From: an uncultured cyanobacterium
GTDB taxonomy: Bacteria > Cyanobacteriota > Cyanobacteriia > Cyanobacteriales > Microcystaceae
DNA: 39,164 nt
Reading direction: 5' to 3'
NCBI GenBank assembly: GCA_903869185.1
Contig: CAIPYC010000038.1
Coordinates: 1-39,164 of the forward strand
In this document: piece after piece, positions 15,121 through 24,584 of the stretch
Layout: every line of letters starts with the position of its first letter
Position numbering within the stretch: the first letter of the stretch is position 1
Notes under the pieces: model-generated
The model's input: only the letters and a program-made list of their open reading frames with translations
Databases searched by the model: none
Told to the model about the DNA's origin: nothing
Made by a program: the position numbers and the translations under genes

Positions 15121-17637
15121 CTATGAATAATTTAACTTGTTTGTGACTCCTTTGGCTCTGACTATCTCCTCTTCTATATGACTAACTGTCAAGATAGTTT
15201 TAAGCAAAGAATCTGGATTTAGGCTGATTGAGTCTATTCCCTCAATGACTAGAAACTCTGCAAATTCTCGATAGTCACTAGGTGCCTGCCCACAAATCCC
15301 GACCTTTTTACCATTTTCATGAACAGTCTTGATGAATTGTTTAATCATGGTTTTTACAGCTTCATTGCGTTCATCAAACAGATGAGCTACTAGAGCTGAA
15401 TCACGATCAAGTCCCAAGACTAGTTGCGTTAGATCGTTTGAGCCAATCGAAAAACCATCAAAAATTTCACAAAATTCTCTTGCCAAGATAACATTGCTGG
15501 GAATTTCACACATCATATAGATTTGTAAGCCATTTTCTCTCTGTTTTAGTCCATAATGATCCATTTCCTGTAAAACCCTTTTGCCTTCTGCTGGAGTGCG
15601 ACAGAAGGGGATCATGGGAATAATATTGGTTAACCCCATAACTTCGTAAACTTTTTTGATAGCTTGACATTCTAGATTGAATGCTTTCTTATATTTTGGA
15701 TCATAATAACGCGAAGCCCCTCGCCAACCCAGCATTGGGTTTTCTTCATGAGGTTCAAAATCGCTACCTCCTAGCAAGCTGGCATATTCATTGCTTTTGA
15801 AATCAGACATTCTGACAATGACAGGACGAGGATAAAATGCAGCTGCAATCATCCCTATTCCACTAGAAAGACGTTCTATAAAAAAGTCAGAGGGAGTTGG
15901 ATAAAGCCCAGTAATTAAACTCTCAATTTTGGCTTTGACAATGGGGTTACTAATCTTCTCGCTTTCTAGCAAAGCTAAAGGATGTATCCCAATATGATTA
16001 TTGATGATAAATTCTAGGCGTGCTAGTCCCACCCCATCACAGGGAATCGCAGCAAGAGAAAAGATAACTTCTGGATTGCCTACGTTCATCAAAATCTTGG
16101 TTCTTGTCTGTGGCAAATCTTCTAGTTCTGTTTCCTGAAGCTGATAGCCAATGATGCCCTGATATACATTTCCCTTTTCCCCTTGCGCGCAAGAAACTGT
16201 GAGCTCTTGACCATTTTTGATGATTTCTGTTGCATTGCCGCAGCCTACTACAGCCGGAATCCCCAGTTCACGAGCAATGATTGCAGCATGACAGGTACGC
16301 CCTCCCTGGTCTGTGATAATAGCACTGGCTTTTTTCATAATTGGTTCCCAGTCAGGGTTAGTCTGTCTGGTTACAAGAATTTCTCCCTTTTCAAAAGTAG
16401 CCAATTTCTGGGTATCGAGAATTACCCTAGCTTTGCCATGGCCAATCATTTCTCCCACCGCCCGACCACTTACCACCAATTCCCCCTCACCTTCAAGTAG
16501 ATAAGTAGAGAGTACCTGTTGGCTCTTAAGCGATTGAACTGTTTCAGGTCGCGCCTGTACTATGAATAATTCACCGGTTAATCCATCTTTAGCCCATTCA
16601 ATATCCATAGGACAATCCTTGCCACTGATGCCGGAATAATGCTGTTCAACGATACAGGCCCAGCGTGCCAACGTCAGGATTTCTGAATCGTCTAAAGCGT
16701 ATCTCATCCTATCTTCACAAGATACTGGAATATTTTTGGTTTGCTTGCCGCTACCTTGTTCATAGATCATTTTGATCTCTTTGCTACCTAATCTCTTCTC
16801 CAAAATAGGCTCATAACCTTGCAAGAGAGTAGGCTTGAAAACCAGGTATTCATCAGGATTGACCGACCCTTGTACTATGTTTTCACCCAGTCCATAGGAA
16901 GCCGTAATGAGCACATTATTTTTGAAACCATTTTCAGTGTCAATAGAGAACATCACCCCAGAAGTGGCGAGATCGGATCGTATCATCTTTTGTATGCCTA
17001 CAGAGAGCCCAACCTCAAGGTGATCATAGCCTCTAGAAGCGCGGTAAGAAATAGCTCTATCAGTAAACAACGAAGCAAAACACTGATGTGTTGCAGTAAG
17101 AACTGACCAAACTCCATGCACATTAAGATAGGTCTCTTGTTGTCCGGCAAAACTAGCATCGGGCAAATCTTCAGCCGTAGCCGAAGAACGTACCGCTACA
17201 TCTACTTGGCTAACACATTCGAGATATTCCAACTGGCGAACAGGATCTATTTGCTGACAGAATTCTGATTCTTCGCTGTATTGAAGACATAGCTTGAGAT
17301 AGGCTTGTGTGATTGCTTCCACCAACTCATTTGGCAAGGGAGCGTTCAGAATTAAGGATCTAGCCTGCCTACCATGCTCTCTTAAGTTGTTGATATCAGA
17401 AATATCAAGAGTTGAAAAGAGCTGCGCCAATTTGCTTTCTAGATCTGAATTCTTCAGGAAGAGTCGATAGGCATAGGCAGTGGTTGCAAAACCATCAGGA
17501 ATCTTGATGCCCATTGAGGTCAAATTAATGATCATTTCGCCTAGGGATGCGTTTTTGCCGCCAACCCTGCTGACATCATTAATATCAGTTTCACTAAATT
17601 GGAGAATTAGTGCATCGTCTTTTTTGATCTCAATCAT
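15121..17637 (-). CDS. ppsA: Phosphoenolpyruvate synthase (pyruvate, water dikinase)
   Basis: Enzyme of 838 residues that makes phosphoenolpyruvate from pyruvate and ATP in gluconeogenesis. The N-terminal ATP-grasp domain includes VGGKNASLGEM and SSATAEDLPDASFAGQQET. The central swivel domain carries the phospho-His in GGRTCHAAIIAREL (His450). The C-terminal TIM-barrel has the catalytic Cys in GICGQAPSD and ends SISLNPDSLLK. It is longer than E. coli PpsA (792). A GTG two codons upstream (17643) is an alternative start. It is followed by the Rrf2 gene and is divergent from the COG0523 GTPase gene. Confidence 0.95.
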   Translation of the reverse strand: MIEIKKDDALILQFSETDINDVSRVGGKNASLGEMIINLTSMGIKIPDGFATTAYAYRLFLKNSDLESKLAQLFSTLDISDINNLREHGRQARSLILNAPLPNELVEAITQAYLKLCLQYSEESEFCQQIDPVRQLEYLECVSQVDVAVRSSATAEDLPDASFAGQQETYLNVHGVWSVLTATHQCFASLFTDRAISYRASRGYDHLEVGLSVGIQKMIRSDLATSGVMFSIDTENGFKNNVLITASYGLGENIVQGSVNPDEYLVFKPTLLQGYEPILEKRLGSKEIKMIYEQGSGKQTKNIPVSCEDRMRYALDDSEILTLARWACIVEQHYSGISGKDCPMDIEWAKDGLTGELFIVQARPETVQSLKSQQVLSTYLLEGEGELVVSGRAVGEMIGHGKARVILDTQKLATFEKGEILVTRQTNPDWEPIMKKASAIITDQGGRTCHAAIIARELGIPAVVGCGNATEIIKNGQELTVSCAQGEKGNVYQGIIGYQLQETELEDLPQTRTKILMNVGNPEVIFSLAAIPCDGVGLARLEFIINNHIGIHPLALLESEKISNPIVKAKIESLITGLYPTPSDFFIERLSSGIGMIAAAFYPRPVIVRMSDFKSNEYASLLGGSDFEPHEENPMLGWRGASRYYDPKYKKAFNLECQAIKKVYEVMGLTNIIPMIPFCRTPAEGKRVLQEMDHYGLKQRENGLQIYMMCEIPSNVILAREFCEIFDGFSIGSNDLTQLVLGLDRDSALVAHLFDERNEAVKTMIKQFIKTVHENGKKVGICGQAPSDYREFAEFLVIEGIDSISLNPDSLLKTILTVSHIEEEIVRAKGVTNKLNYS

Positions 17638-17778
17638 AATCACAAGTGTTTTATTGATTTCTTTTCATTCTGACACTTGGTCTTTCCTGCCCCGTTGAGT
17701 TGTTGCTACCTTGTAATGTGAATTGACGCCCAAAAATCGGGCATAATGAAACAATATAGATCTTGATTTTTTTCAACT

Positions 17779-18762
17779 ATGTCGATTGGGACCACTATGA
17801 ATGCGCCTAAAGAGGGACTGCCGGTTACTATCATTACCGGTTTTTTGGGCAGCGGCAAAACCACCCTACTGAATCATATTTTGACCAATCAACAGGGACT
17901 AAGAACAGCGGTACTTGTCAATGAATTCGGGGAGATAGGCATAGATAACGAGCTGATTGTTACTACCGACGACAATATGGTAGAGCTCAATAATGGCTGT
18001 ATCTGTTGCACAATCAATGACGATCTGGTAAATGCGGTATATAGGGTATTGGAGCGACCGGAAAAAGTGGATTATCTGGTGGTAGAAACTACGGGTTTGG
18101 CAGATCCGCTACCTGTTGCCCTAACCTTTCTAGGTACTGAACTGCGCGATATGACCCGTCTTGATTCAATTGTGACAGTTGTTGATTGTGCCAACTTCAG
18201 TCTTGATCTTTTTAATAGTCAAGCCGCCAATAGTCAAATTGCTTATGGTGATATCATCCTGCTTAACAAGACCGATCTGGTGGAGCCCAAAGTAGTAGAT
18301 GAAATAGAAGAAAGAATTGGCAAGAACAAGGATGCAGCAAGAATAATCAGAACCAAGGATTCGCAAGTGCCTTTACCACTTATTCTAAGTGTGGGCTTGT
18401 TTGAATCAGATCAGTATTTTGCAATTCGGGATCATCACGACCACGACCATGATGATCATCACCACTCCAACCACCTAGAAAATGACGGTTTTACTTCAGT
18501 TTCTTTTCAGAAAGACCGCCCTTTGTCAATTCGTAAATTTCAGTACTTTTTAGATAACTTAATGCCTTCTGATGTCTTCCGAGCTAAGGGAATCCTTTGG
18601 TTTGAAGGCAGTCCAAATCGCCATATTTTTCATGTCAGTGGCAAGCGCTATAGTATTACTGATAGTAATTGGAATGATCAGCCCAAAAATCAACTGGTTT
18701 TGATTGGGCAAAATTTGAACCATGCTATCTTGTTGGAGCAATTAGAAGAATGTCTAGTATAG
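17779..18762 (+). CDS. COG0523 (CobW/ZNG-type) metal-handling GTPase
   Basis: G3E-family P-loop GTPase of 327 residues. Walker A GFLGSGKT (21-28), the metal-binding CICC (74-77), the switch region VETTGLADP and the guanine motif LNKTD are all present. A His/Asp-rich stretch (DHHDHDHDDHHHSNH, about residues 217-231) separates the GTPase from the CobW C-terminal domain. Members deliver zinc, cobalt or other metals; the His-rich linker and absence of cobalamin genes nearby suggest zinc homeostasis, which is inference. No convincing Zur box was seen upstream. It is convergent with thiS, 10 bases apart. Confidence 0.88.
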   Translation: MSIGTTMNAPKEGLPVTIITGFLGSGKTTLLNHILTNQQGLRTAVLVNEFGEIGIDNELIVTTDDNMVELNNGCICCTINDDLVNAVYRVLERPEKVDYLVVETTGLADPLPVALTFLGTELRDMTRLDSIVTVVDCANFSLDLFNSQAANSQIAYGDIILLNKTDLVEPKVVDEIEERIGKNKDAARIIRTKDSQVPLPLILSVGLFESDQYFAIRDHHDHDHDDHHHSNHLENDGFTSVSFQKDRPLSIRKFQYFLDNLMPSDVFRAKGILWFEGSPNRHIFHVSGKRYSITDSNWNDQPKNQLVLIGQNLNHAILLEQLEECLV

Positions 18763-18772
18763 CCTTTTGGTC

Positions 18773-18979
18773 TTAGCCACCACCAACTATGGTCACAATT
18801 TCCAACACATCTCCATTTGCTAATTTTGTACTTTCCCAATATTGTCTAGGGAGAATTTCCTTATTATGTTCTACAACTACTAAATGAGGATTGAGTCCCA
18901 ACTGTTGGAGAAATTGGGGAAGTGATGTTTGATCGAGAGAGCTTGTCACTTCGCCGTTAACGGTGATATTTATTTGCAT
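18773..18979 (-). CDS. thiS: Sulfur carrier protein ThiS
   Basis: Ubiquitin-like sulfur carrier of 68 residues for thiamin thiazole synthesis. The beta-grasp fold is suggested by MQINITVNGE, LPQFLQQLGL and LANGDVLEIVTIVGGG. The C-terminal Gly-Gly, adenylated and thiocarboxylated in the pathway, is present as the last residues of GGG. Other thi genes are not in the window. It is convergent with the COG0523 gene and divergent from the DUF4346 gene (88 bases). Confidence 0.9.
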   Translation of the reverse strand: MQINITVNGEVTSSLDQTSLPQFLQQLGLNPHLVVVEHNKEILPRQYWESTKLANGDVLEIVTIVGGG

Positions 18980-19067
18980 TGATTAAGTTTTTCTTAAACT
19001 TTTAATTTAATCATACCTAGAAATAAAAGATTGTAATCCAGCAATTCTCAATGCGGAACACGATAGA

Positions 19068-19463
19068 ATGAACCTGACCAACTCAGAACTAAAAGAGCTA
19101 ATTCGTAAAGTGGATGATGAATTATCCAAACGTTTTATCGCCTTGGATGGGGGTGGATATTTCATTATTTATTTAGATAGGGATGCTAAATTAATCTGCG
19201 CCAAACATTACACCAATATCATTGACGAAAAGGGATTGGCGCTTGATCCCGAAACAGGCGAGATAATACCGGTTAAGGGCAAGGTAGAAAGAACCATCAA
19301 TGCTCTCTACAGCGCCAGAACCGCCAAGGAGCTCTGTATCAAGATATTTGAAGGGGCTGCATCGACTCCTGTGAGCGAACTGGTTCATGCTGCCTATTTG
19401 GGTAGAGAATTTGTCAGAGCAGAAATGGCACTCATTTCAGGGGAAGAATATATTCAGGATTAG
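19068..19463 (+). CDS. DUF4346 family protein
   Basis: Soluble protein of 131 residues matching the DUF4346 family, found mostly in cyanobacteria. Conserved blocks are LDGGGYFIIYLDRDAKLICAKHY (seen as two parts), LALDPETGEIIPVKGKV, SARTAKELCIKIFE and HAAYLGREFVRAEMAL. Function is unknown. It precedes the GH57 gene by 31 bases on the same strand, so the two are probably co-transcribed. A metabolic link to glucan turnover would be guesswork. Confidence 0.85.
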   Translation: MNLTNSELKELIRKVDDELSKRFIALDGGGYFIIYLDRDAKLICAKHYTNIIDEKGLALDPETGEIIPVKGKVERTINALYSARTAKELCIKIFEGAASTPVSELVHAAYLGREFVRAEMALISGEEYIQD

Positions 19464-19494
19464 TCTCCAATCATTAATGGATTAATTTAAAAAA

Positions 19495-21693
19495 ATGACT
19501 CACCCGCTCCATATTGCGTTTATCTGGCATCAACACCAGCCTATTTATAAATCTCAGCTGACCGGAGAGTACAGATTACCCTGGGTGAGGCTTCATGGAA
19601 CCAAGGATTATCTAGATCTGATTTTAAATCTAGAAAAGTTTCCTAAACTCCATCAAACGGTCAATCTAGTCCCTTCTTTAATTTTACAGCTTGAAGATTA
19701 TGCAGCCGGAACTGCTGTAGACCACTACCAAAAACTTGCACTTACTAGCGTTCAAAAACTAAATAGTAGAGAAAAAAAGGAAATCATTGATCATTTTTTT
19801 GATGCGAATTATCAGCACCTGATCTCTCCACATCCACGCTATAGAGAGTTATATCTACAAAAAAAAGAGAAGGGATTAATCTGGTGTCTAGAAAATTGGC
19901 AGTATAACGATTACAGCGATCTTCTCGCTTGGCACAATCTCTCTTGGATTGATCCTGTTTTTTGGGATGATCCCCAAATCGAACAATGGCTGGAAAAGGG
20001 GAAAGACTTCAGCTTGCAAGATCGCCAGGGAATTATCCTCAAGCAAAGGGAGATTATCGAGCGTATCCTTCCTCAGCATAAGCTGATGCAAGAAAGTGGA
20101 CAACTGGAAATTACAACTTCCCCCTATACTCATCCAATTCTGCCGCTCTTGGCAGATATTAGATCGGCTCGCCTGGCTGTACCAGAGCTACCTTTACCAG
20201 AGACTGCCTTTCAATGGACTCAAGATATTAAAGCTCACCTAGCCAAAGCCTCACAAATTTATAAAGATAGATTTAGTAGAGATCCCAGGGGTCTGTGGCC
20301 TTCTGAGCAATCTGTCAGCCCTGCGATTATACCTTTGATTGCTGATGAGGGCTTTAAATGGATATGTTCTGATGAAACAGTGCTCGGCTGGAGTCTCCAA
20401 CATTTTTTTCATCGCGATGAAACCGGCAATGTCCTTGATCCACATTTACTTTATCAACCTTATCGTCTAGAAACCCCAGCAGGGGATATCTCAATAGTTT
20501 TCCGGGATCATCGAATTTCTGATCTCATTGGGTTTACTTATTCCACTATGGGAGCGCAAGAAGCGGCCGCAGATCTAATAGGACATCTTGAGATCATCAA
20601 AGATTCCTTACAAGAGCATCAAGGGGGACCCTGGTTGGTAACAATTGCCCTCGATGGGGAAAACTGTTGGGAATTTTATGAACAAGATGGATTGCTTTTT
20701 CTCAATGAGCTCTACCGAAAATTCAGCGAGCATGAAGGTTTGAAATTAGTAACCGTATCTGAATTTTTAGAACAATTCCCTGTTCGCTCAAGCATACCTT
20801 TAGAAAATCTCCATAGTGGTTCTTGGATTGACGGCACATTTACTACCTGGATTGGTCAACCAGCTAAAAACAAAGCATGGCAGATGTTATCGCTAGCTAG
20901 AAAAACATTGGAAAAACATCCAGAAGCTACAGAGCAAAGCAATCCCCTGGCCTGGGAATCCCTTTATGCAGCGGAAGGTTCAGATTGGTTTTGGTGGTTA
21001 GGAACAGGACATTCCTCTCATGATGATGAGACATTTGATTTGCTATTTCGCGAAAACCTGATCACCCTCTACCAAGCATTGGGTGAAGTGGTTCCGGAAA
21101 ATCTTTATCTGCCAATTGAATTACATCTGGGCGCTAAAATACATCAACCTCTTGGCTTGATTAATCCCAACATAGATGGATTAGCTGATGAGCAAAGTTG
21201 GGAGATGGCCGGATGCATTGAAGTTGGAGGATCTAGAGGAACAATGCACCGCAATAGCTTGGTGCAAAGATTGTTCTATGGTTGTAATCATCTAAACTTT
21301 TTTCTCAGGTTTGATTTTCAAGTAGGTGTTTCCTTGCCAGAGGAATTACATCTTTTTTGGTACTATCGAGAGATATCCCAAGTAAATAGCTCCATATCTA
21401 TCAAAGGACTACCCGATCATCCTCCCCTCAATCATTATTACCACCATCACCTCAACATCAATCTTGAAAGCCAATCGATAGAAATGAAAAAAGCCCAGCA
21501 AGGATATACTTGGCATACCTGCCCAACCAATTCCAAAGCAGTGGTGGATAAATGCCTGGAGATTTCGGTACCTTGGCTGGATCTCCATATAAGTCCCGAT
21601 ACCGAACTTCACTTGCTGGCTATCTTGGCTGATGATAAGACTTTTAAGGCTCATCTGCCTGAATCAGGATTGCTGGTAATCAAGATGCCCTGA
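19495..21693 (+). CDS. Glycoside hydrolase family 57 protein
   Basis: Alpha-glucan-active enzyme of 732 residues of family GH57 (amylase, amylopullulanase or 4-alpha-glucanotransferase group). The N-terminal region has WHQHQP (11-16). The proposed catalytic nucleophile is Glu271 in [11 protein letters not shown] and the acid/base is Asp387 in ALDGEN, so both catalytic residues are retained. The C-terminal third (about 470-730) has the beta-rich shape of DUF3536/DUF1957-like tails. No signal peptide, so it probably acts on cytoplasmic glycogen; exact specificity cannot be told. Its 3' end overlaps trpD by 14 bases, convergently. Confidence 0.88.
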   Translation: MTHPLHIAFIWHQHQPIYKSQLTGEYRLPWVRLHGTKDYLDLILNLEKFPKLHQTVNLVPSLILQLEDYAAGTAVDHYQKLALTSVQKLNSREKKEIIDHFFDANYQHLISPHPRYRELYLQKKEKGLIWCLENWQYNDYSDLLAWHNLSWIDPVFWDDPQIEQWLEKGKDFSLQDRQGIILKQREIIERILPQHKLMQESGQLEITTSPYTHPILPLLADIRSARLAVPELPLPETAFQWTQDIKAHLAKASQIYKDRFSRDPRGLWPSEQSVSPAIIPLIADEGFKWICSDETVLGWSLQHFFHRDETGNVLDPHLLYQPYRLETPAGDISIVFRDHRISDLIGFTYSTMGAQEAAADLIGHLEIIKDSLQEHQGGPWLVTIALDGENCWEFYEQDGLLFLNELYRKFSEHEGLKLVTVSEFLEQFPVRSSIPLENLHSGSWIDGTFTTWIGQPAKNKAWQMLSLARKTLEKHPEATEQSNPLAWESLYAAEGSDWFWWLGTGHSSHDDETFDLLFRENLITLYQALGEVVPENLYLPIELHLGAKIHQPLGLINPNIDGLADEQSWEMAGCIEVGGSRGTMHRNSLVQRLFYGCNHLNFFLRFDFQVGVSLPEELHLFWYYREISQVNSSISIKGLPDHPPLNHYYHHHLNINLESQSIEMKKAQQGYTWHTCPTNSKAVVDKCLEISVPWLDLHISPDTELHLLAILADDKTFKAHLPESGLLVIKMP

Positions 21694-22708
21694 GAAATTG
21701 CACCAAACTCTCGAGTTTCAACCAGGCTTCTCCTGAACTTAAGATTTCCTTAGACAAGATGAATCCTTGCTCATGTGCCCTTAGTGGTATCATTCCTGCA
21801 ACCTGGAGTGCCAGCGAAGCATTGAGGGCAACTACATCGAGCTGAGCCTGCTTCGCATTACCCTGCAATACTGCTTTTAATATGGCAGCATTAGTTGGTA
21901 CGTCTCCGCCTTTTAACTCTTCTACACCCGCTTGAGTTGCTCCTACTGCCGCTGGATCAATTGTCTCACTCTTGACCTGACCATCTTCCAAGATAGCTAA
22001 ATCCGTAAAATCTCCCAAACTCACCTCATCGAGACCTTCTCGGGAATTTACAATGATCCCTCTGGCTATACCCAATTCCTGCAAAGCCTGGGCCATAGGT
22101 AGCAAAAAACGGTGATTGTAGACTCCAACGACTTGTCCAGTGGGATTGAGTGGATTGACCAGCGGACCCAGTAGGTTAAAAACAGTACGTATTTTGAGAG
22201 TTTGCCTCAGAGACGCAACTGCTTTAAGGGCAGGATGCCAGCCCGGGGCAAACAAAAAGGTAATTCCCACCTCATTCAAAGCGGCTTTGACTTGGGCAAA
22301 CGGAGCAGAAAGATCAATTCCTAAAAACTCGAGTACATCAGCTGATCCCACTCGGCTAGAGGCCGAACGGTTGCCATGCTTAGCTACCTTGACTCCCGCC
22401 GCCGCTGCTACAAAAGCTACGGCAGTAGAAATATTGAAAGTAGAAGCGCCATCTCCTCCAGTTCCACAGGTATCTATGATATTTTGAGCAGAGGTATATG
22501 ATTGTTTTGTCCTGAGAACCTTAGCCATCCCGGCAAGTTCTACTGCAGTGACCCCCTTGGACTCAATTGCTGCCAGCAGGGCTCCACCAAGTACAGGAGG
22601 AATAGCATCAGTCAACCAACCCTGCATCAATTCTGTAGATTGCTCCATTGAGAGAGAATGCCCTTCTATTATCTCTTGAAGCATATCGCTCCAGCTGTTG
22701 GGTTTCAT
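21680..22708 (-). CDS. trpD: Anthranilate phosphoribosyltransferase
   Basis: Enzyme of 342 residues that joins anthranilate and PRPP in tryptophan synthesis. The PRPP-binding [32 protein letters not shown] (substrate loop), and the metal-binding DEVS are all visible. Length is normal for the TrpD monodomain type, without a fused TrpG. Other trp genes are absent here, as is common in cyanobacteria. The last 14 bases overlap the convergent GH57 gene, leaving no room for a terminator. Confidence 0.96.
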   Translation of the reverse strand: MKPNSWSDMLQEIIEGHSLSMEQSTELMQGWLTDAIPPVLGGALLAAIESKGVTAVELAGMAKVLRTKQSYTSAQNIIDTCGTGGDGASTFNISTAVAFVAAAAGVKVAKHGNRSASSRVGSADVLEFLGIDLSAPFAQVKAALNEVGITFLFAPGWHPALKAVASLRQTLKIRTVFNLLGPLVNPLNPTGQVVGVYNHRFLLPMAQALQELGIARGIIVNSREGLDEVSLGDFTDLAILEDGQVKSETIDPAAVGATQAGVEELKGGDVPTNAAILKAVLQGNAKQAQLDVVALNASLALQVAGMIPLRAHEQGFILSKEILSSGEAWLKLESLVQFLRAS

Positions 22709-22817
22709 AAAGAGATAGATTCCTTCATAGGTAATGTATTTCAGAATACAGCTTTTATTGTAGAAATCAGAATCAAATCGACTAGAATGATAGATGAGAT
22801 GACTAAAAACTAATATT

Positions 22818-23060
22818 ATGAAAATAGCTACTGCAGCATCAAGTTCTATTAAAGACTGTGATCTCTTGGCCGTTCGAGGTGAAGTTCAGCATTTGATAGA
22901 ACAGGGAAAAGTTAGTCGCCATCAGCCAATATACGTATTATGTCAATACGTGCCGGCGCGAGAATGGATTTTGTTTGAATCCGAATTGGAAAAAGCCGAT
23001 TTCTTGTTGAGAGATCCAATTGGGGATCTTCTATTCTCGGAAAAATGGGACGATGATTAA
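22818..23060 (+). CDS. DUF4327 family small protein
   Basis: Protein of 80 residues with the layout of cyanobacterial DUF4327 proteins: [23 protein letters not shown], then [18 protein letters not shown] and [11 protein letters not shown]. It has no membrane segment or catalytic motif. Function unknown. Monocistronic: trpD is divergent (about 110 bases) and psb28 convergent. Confidence 0.75.
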   Translation: MKIATAASSSIKDCDLLAVRGEVQHLIEQGKVSRHQPIYVLCQYVPAREWILFESELEKADFLLRDPIGDLLFSEKWDDD

Positions 23061-23113
23061 AGCTTGATCGCTTAACGGGTTTTGACGCTCTCTCTCCAGC
23101 TCTTTAGCATAGC

Positions 23114-23137
23114 GTCTTTCCAGTCCCCCGGAAAGAC
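23114..23137. terminator. Hairpin between convergent DUF4327 gene and psb28
   Basis: A perfect 8-bp inverted repeat, GTCTTTCC (23114-23121) with GGAAAGAC (23130-23137), has an 8-base loop. It lies 53 bases after the DUF4327 stop and 17 bases before the psb28 stop on the opposite strand. A pyrimidine-rich stretch follows on the plus strand, but there is no clean T-run. Confidence 0.5.
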
Positions 23138-23154
23138 TGTGTCTCTCCCTTATT

Positions 23155-23496
23155 TTATTGGCTACTGCGAAATTCTAGCTCGTTTTGTTTTCCATAGCGT
23201 TCCATGAAACGCATGAAGCGATCCCATTCTTCGGGTGAACGTAGATTTACGACTGCCTCTAGAGTTGAGATCTTTCCATTGACAAACTTTCCTTTAACTT
23301 CTCTGGTAATTATTTCTCCCTCTTCATCTATCAGATACATTCCGGTGATATCATCCTTGCGATCCTCAGTCAGGACTACATTGGCATCAAAGTAGAAATA
23401 AGCGCGGCCATTGCGTCCATCGGGAGAACGGGTCAACCTGATGTCGCTAGGTGGTGTCAGTTCAGGGATGCCTTTAAAAAATTCGATTTGAGCCAT
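23155..23496 (-). CDS. psb28: Photosystem II assembly factor Psb28
   Basis: Soluble, cytoplasmic-face protein of 113 residues that binds PSII assembly intermediates near CP47 and cytochrome b559. Family blocks: MAQIEFFKGIPEL, DIRLTRSPDGRNGRAYF, DDITGMYLIDEEGEIITREV and SPEEWDRFMRFMERYGKQN. Length is normal for Psb28-1. It lies 77 bases downstream of the DUF3531 gene on the same strand and may have its own promoter. No odd residue was seen. Confidence 0.95.
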   Translation of the reverse strand: MAQIEFFKGIPELTPPSDIRLTRSPDGRNGRAYFYFDANVVLTEDRKDDITGMYLIDEEGEIITREVKGKFVNGKISTLEAVVNLRSPEEWDRFMRFMERYGKQNELEFRSSQ

Positions 23497-23573
23497 TCTC
23501 TCTCTTTTGTGATTTGGATATTACAGATTGTTATATTTTAAGGCAAGAAGAGGTCGCAGAAAAATCAATCAGC

Positions 23574-24014
23574 TCATTCATAAGGAGACTCTTCCACTTG
23601 GTATATTGGCCAGTCAGGGTTTTCTCCACCAATAATGAGCTCTTTGATATCCACAATATTTTTATCGAGTTGATTTAAGGCATTGAGCAAGATATCCAGG
23701 GCAATCAAGTCACTTGTACCCAAGTCGAACCAACAGCGTGCCCAGTTTAGTTGATATTCAAAATCAGACATATTATGCATCACAGACATCATGGTATCTT
23801 GAGCTGATACGTTGTCATAAGGCATATAGCTGATGTTGACTCCGCTATCTTGAACCTGAAGACTCTCAGCATTAAAACCGCCTAATTTACCCAAATAAAA
23901 CCAGGAAACAAACAACTCTTCCACATACTGACGTTCCATTTGTGACGGGATTCCGGTAAACTCTAGCCAGATCCATAAATCAAAGGGGTTAAACTCTCTA
24001 AAGCTGATATTCAT
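23574..24014 (-). CDS. DUF3531 family protein
   Basis: Soluble protein of 146 residues of DUF3531, conserved in cyanobacteria and plastids. Recognised blocks: FREFNPFDLWIWLEF, QYVEELFVSWFYLGKLGGFN, HNMSDFEYQLNWARCWFDLG, and LIIGGENPDWPI near the C-terminus. Function unknown. Its ATG overlaps the CPBP stop by 4 bases (ATGA), so translation is coupled. Last gene of the minus-strand operon that begins at 26629. Confidence 0.85.
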   Translation of the reverse strand: MNISFREFNPFDLWIWLEFTGIPSQMERQYVEELFVSWFYLGKLGGFNAESLQVQDSGVNISYMPYDNVSAQDTMMSVMHNMSDFEYQLNWARCWFDLGTSDLIALDILLNALNQLDKNIVDIKELIIGGENPDWPIYQVEESPYE

Positions 24015-24580
24015 GTTGTTTTTGTCCTGTTGAATTTCCAGAAGATGCCGGAGAATAGATTGAGTAAAACATGGATCAATATGGGAACCAAAAGATTACC
24101 ACTTACAAGTAGCGTATAGCAAAGTACTATGCTGATTGATGTAGCCATGAGACAATAGGGCCAATATTGCAAACCTGGCAGATGCAAAATGCCAAAAATA
24201 AAACTAGACCATAACACTGCCACAAGATCAAACCCAAAAGCAGGCAGCATTACTCCCCTAAAAAGGAGTTCCTCACTCATTCCAGGCAGCAGACCCAACC
24301 AGATTAAATCCCACCAATCAAGGCTGTCCACAATCGGCTCCAAATAGGCGTCTACACTTTGATGATAGAGTGGCCAAAATCTGTAGAATAGATTACTCAC
24401 TCCGGCTAAAGCCAAGACAATCGAGACAGATAGAACTATATCTCCAGTTTTCCATTGTATTGGGGCAAGAGTAATATGAGCAAGCATTTGCCAGATTTTC
24501 GCCACAGCCATCAATAGTACTGAGCTAATGGCAACGATAATAAGAATTTTCGATCGATCCAGCTTTTCGGCTTTCTGCAT
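24011..24580 (-). CDS. CPBP family intramembrane protease
   Basis: Integral membrane protein of 189 residues with about five hydrophobic helices. The CPBP (Abi, Rce1-like) motifs are complete: EELLFR (Glu103, Glu104, Arg108), FGILH (His133) and HVLLN (His170, Asn174), which would hold the catalytic metal. Family members are glutamate-type prenyl-protein or signal-processing proteases; the substrate here is unknown. It follows DUF3326 after 4 bases and overlaps DUF3531 by 4 bases, so it belongs to a tightly coupled operon. Confidence 0.88.
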   Translation of the reverse strand: MQKAEKLDRSKILIIVAISSVLLMAVAKIWQMLAHITLAPIQWKTGDIVLSVSIVLALAGVSNLFYRFWPLYHQSVDAYLEPIVDSLDWWDLIWLGLLPGMSEELLFRGVMLPAFGFDLVAVLWSSFIFGILHLPGLQYWPYCLMATSISIVLCYTLLVSGNLLVPILIHVLLNLFSGIFWKFNRTKTT

Positions 24581-24584
24581 AAAT

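Noticed and set aside
17701-17760. Possible Zur box or operator upstream of the COG0523 gene
   Set aside because: Only a 4-bp GCCC/GGGC pair between a TTGACG and a CATAAT with 13-base spacing; it does not match the known Zur dyad and the spacing is too short for a good promoter.
18417-18480. His-codon-rich stretch as a DNA repeat
   Set aside because: It is explained by the His/Asp-rich metal-binding linker of the COG0523 protein.
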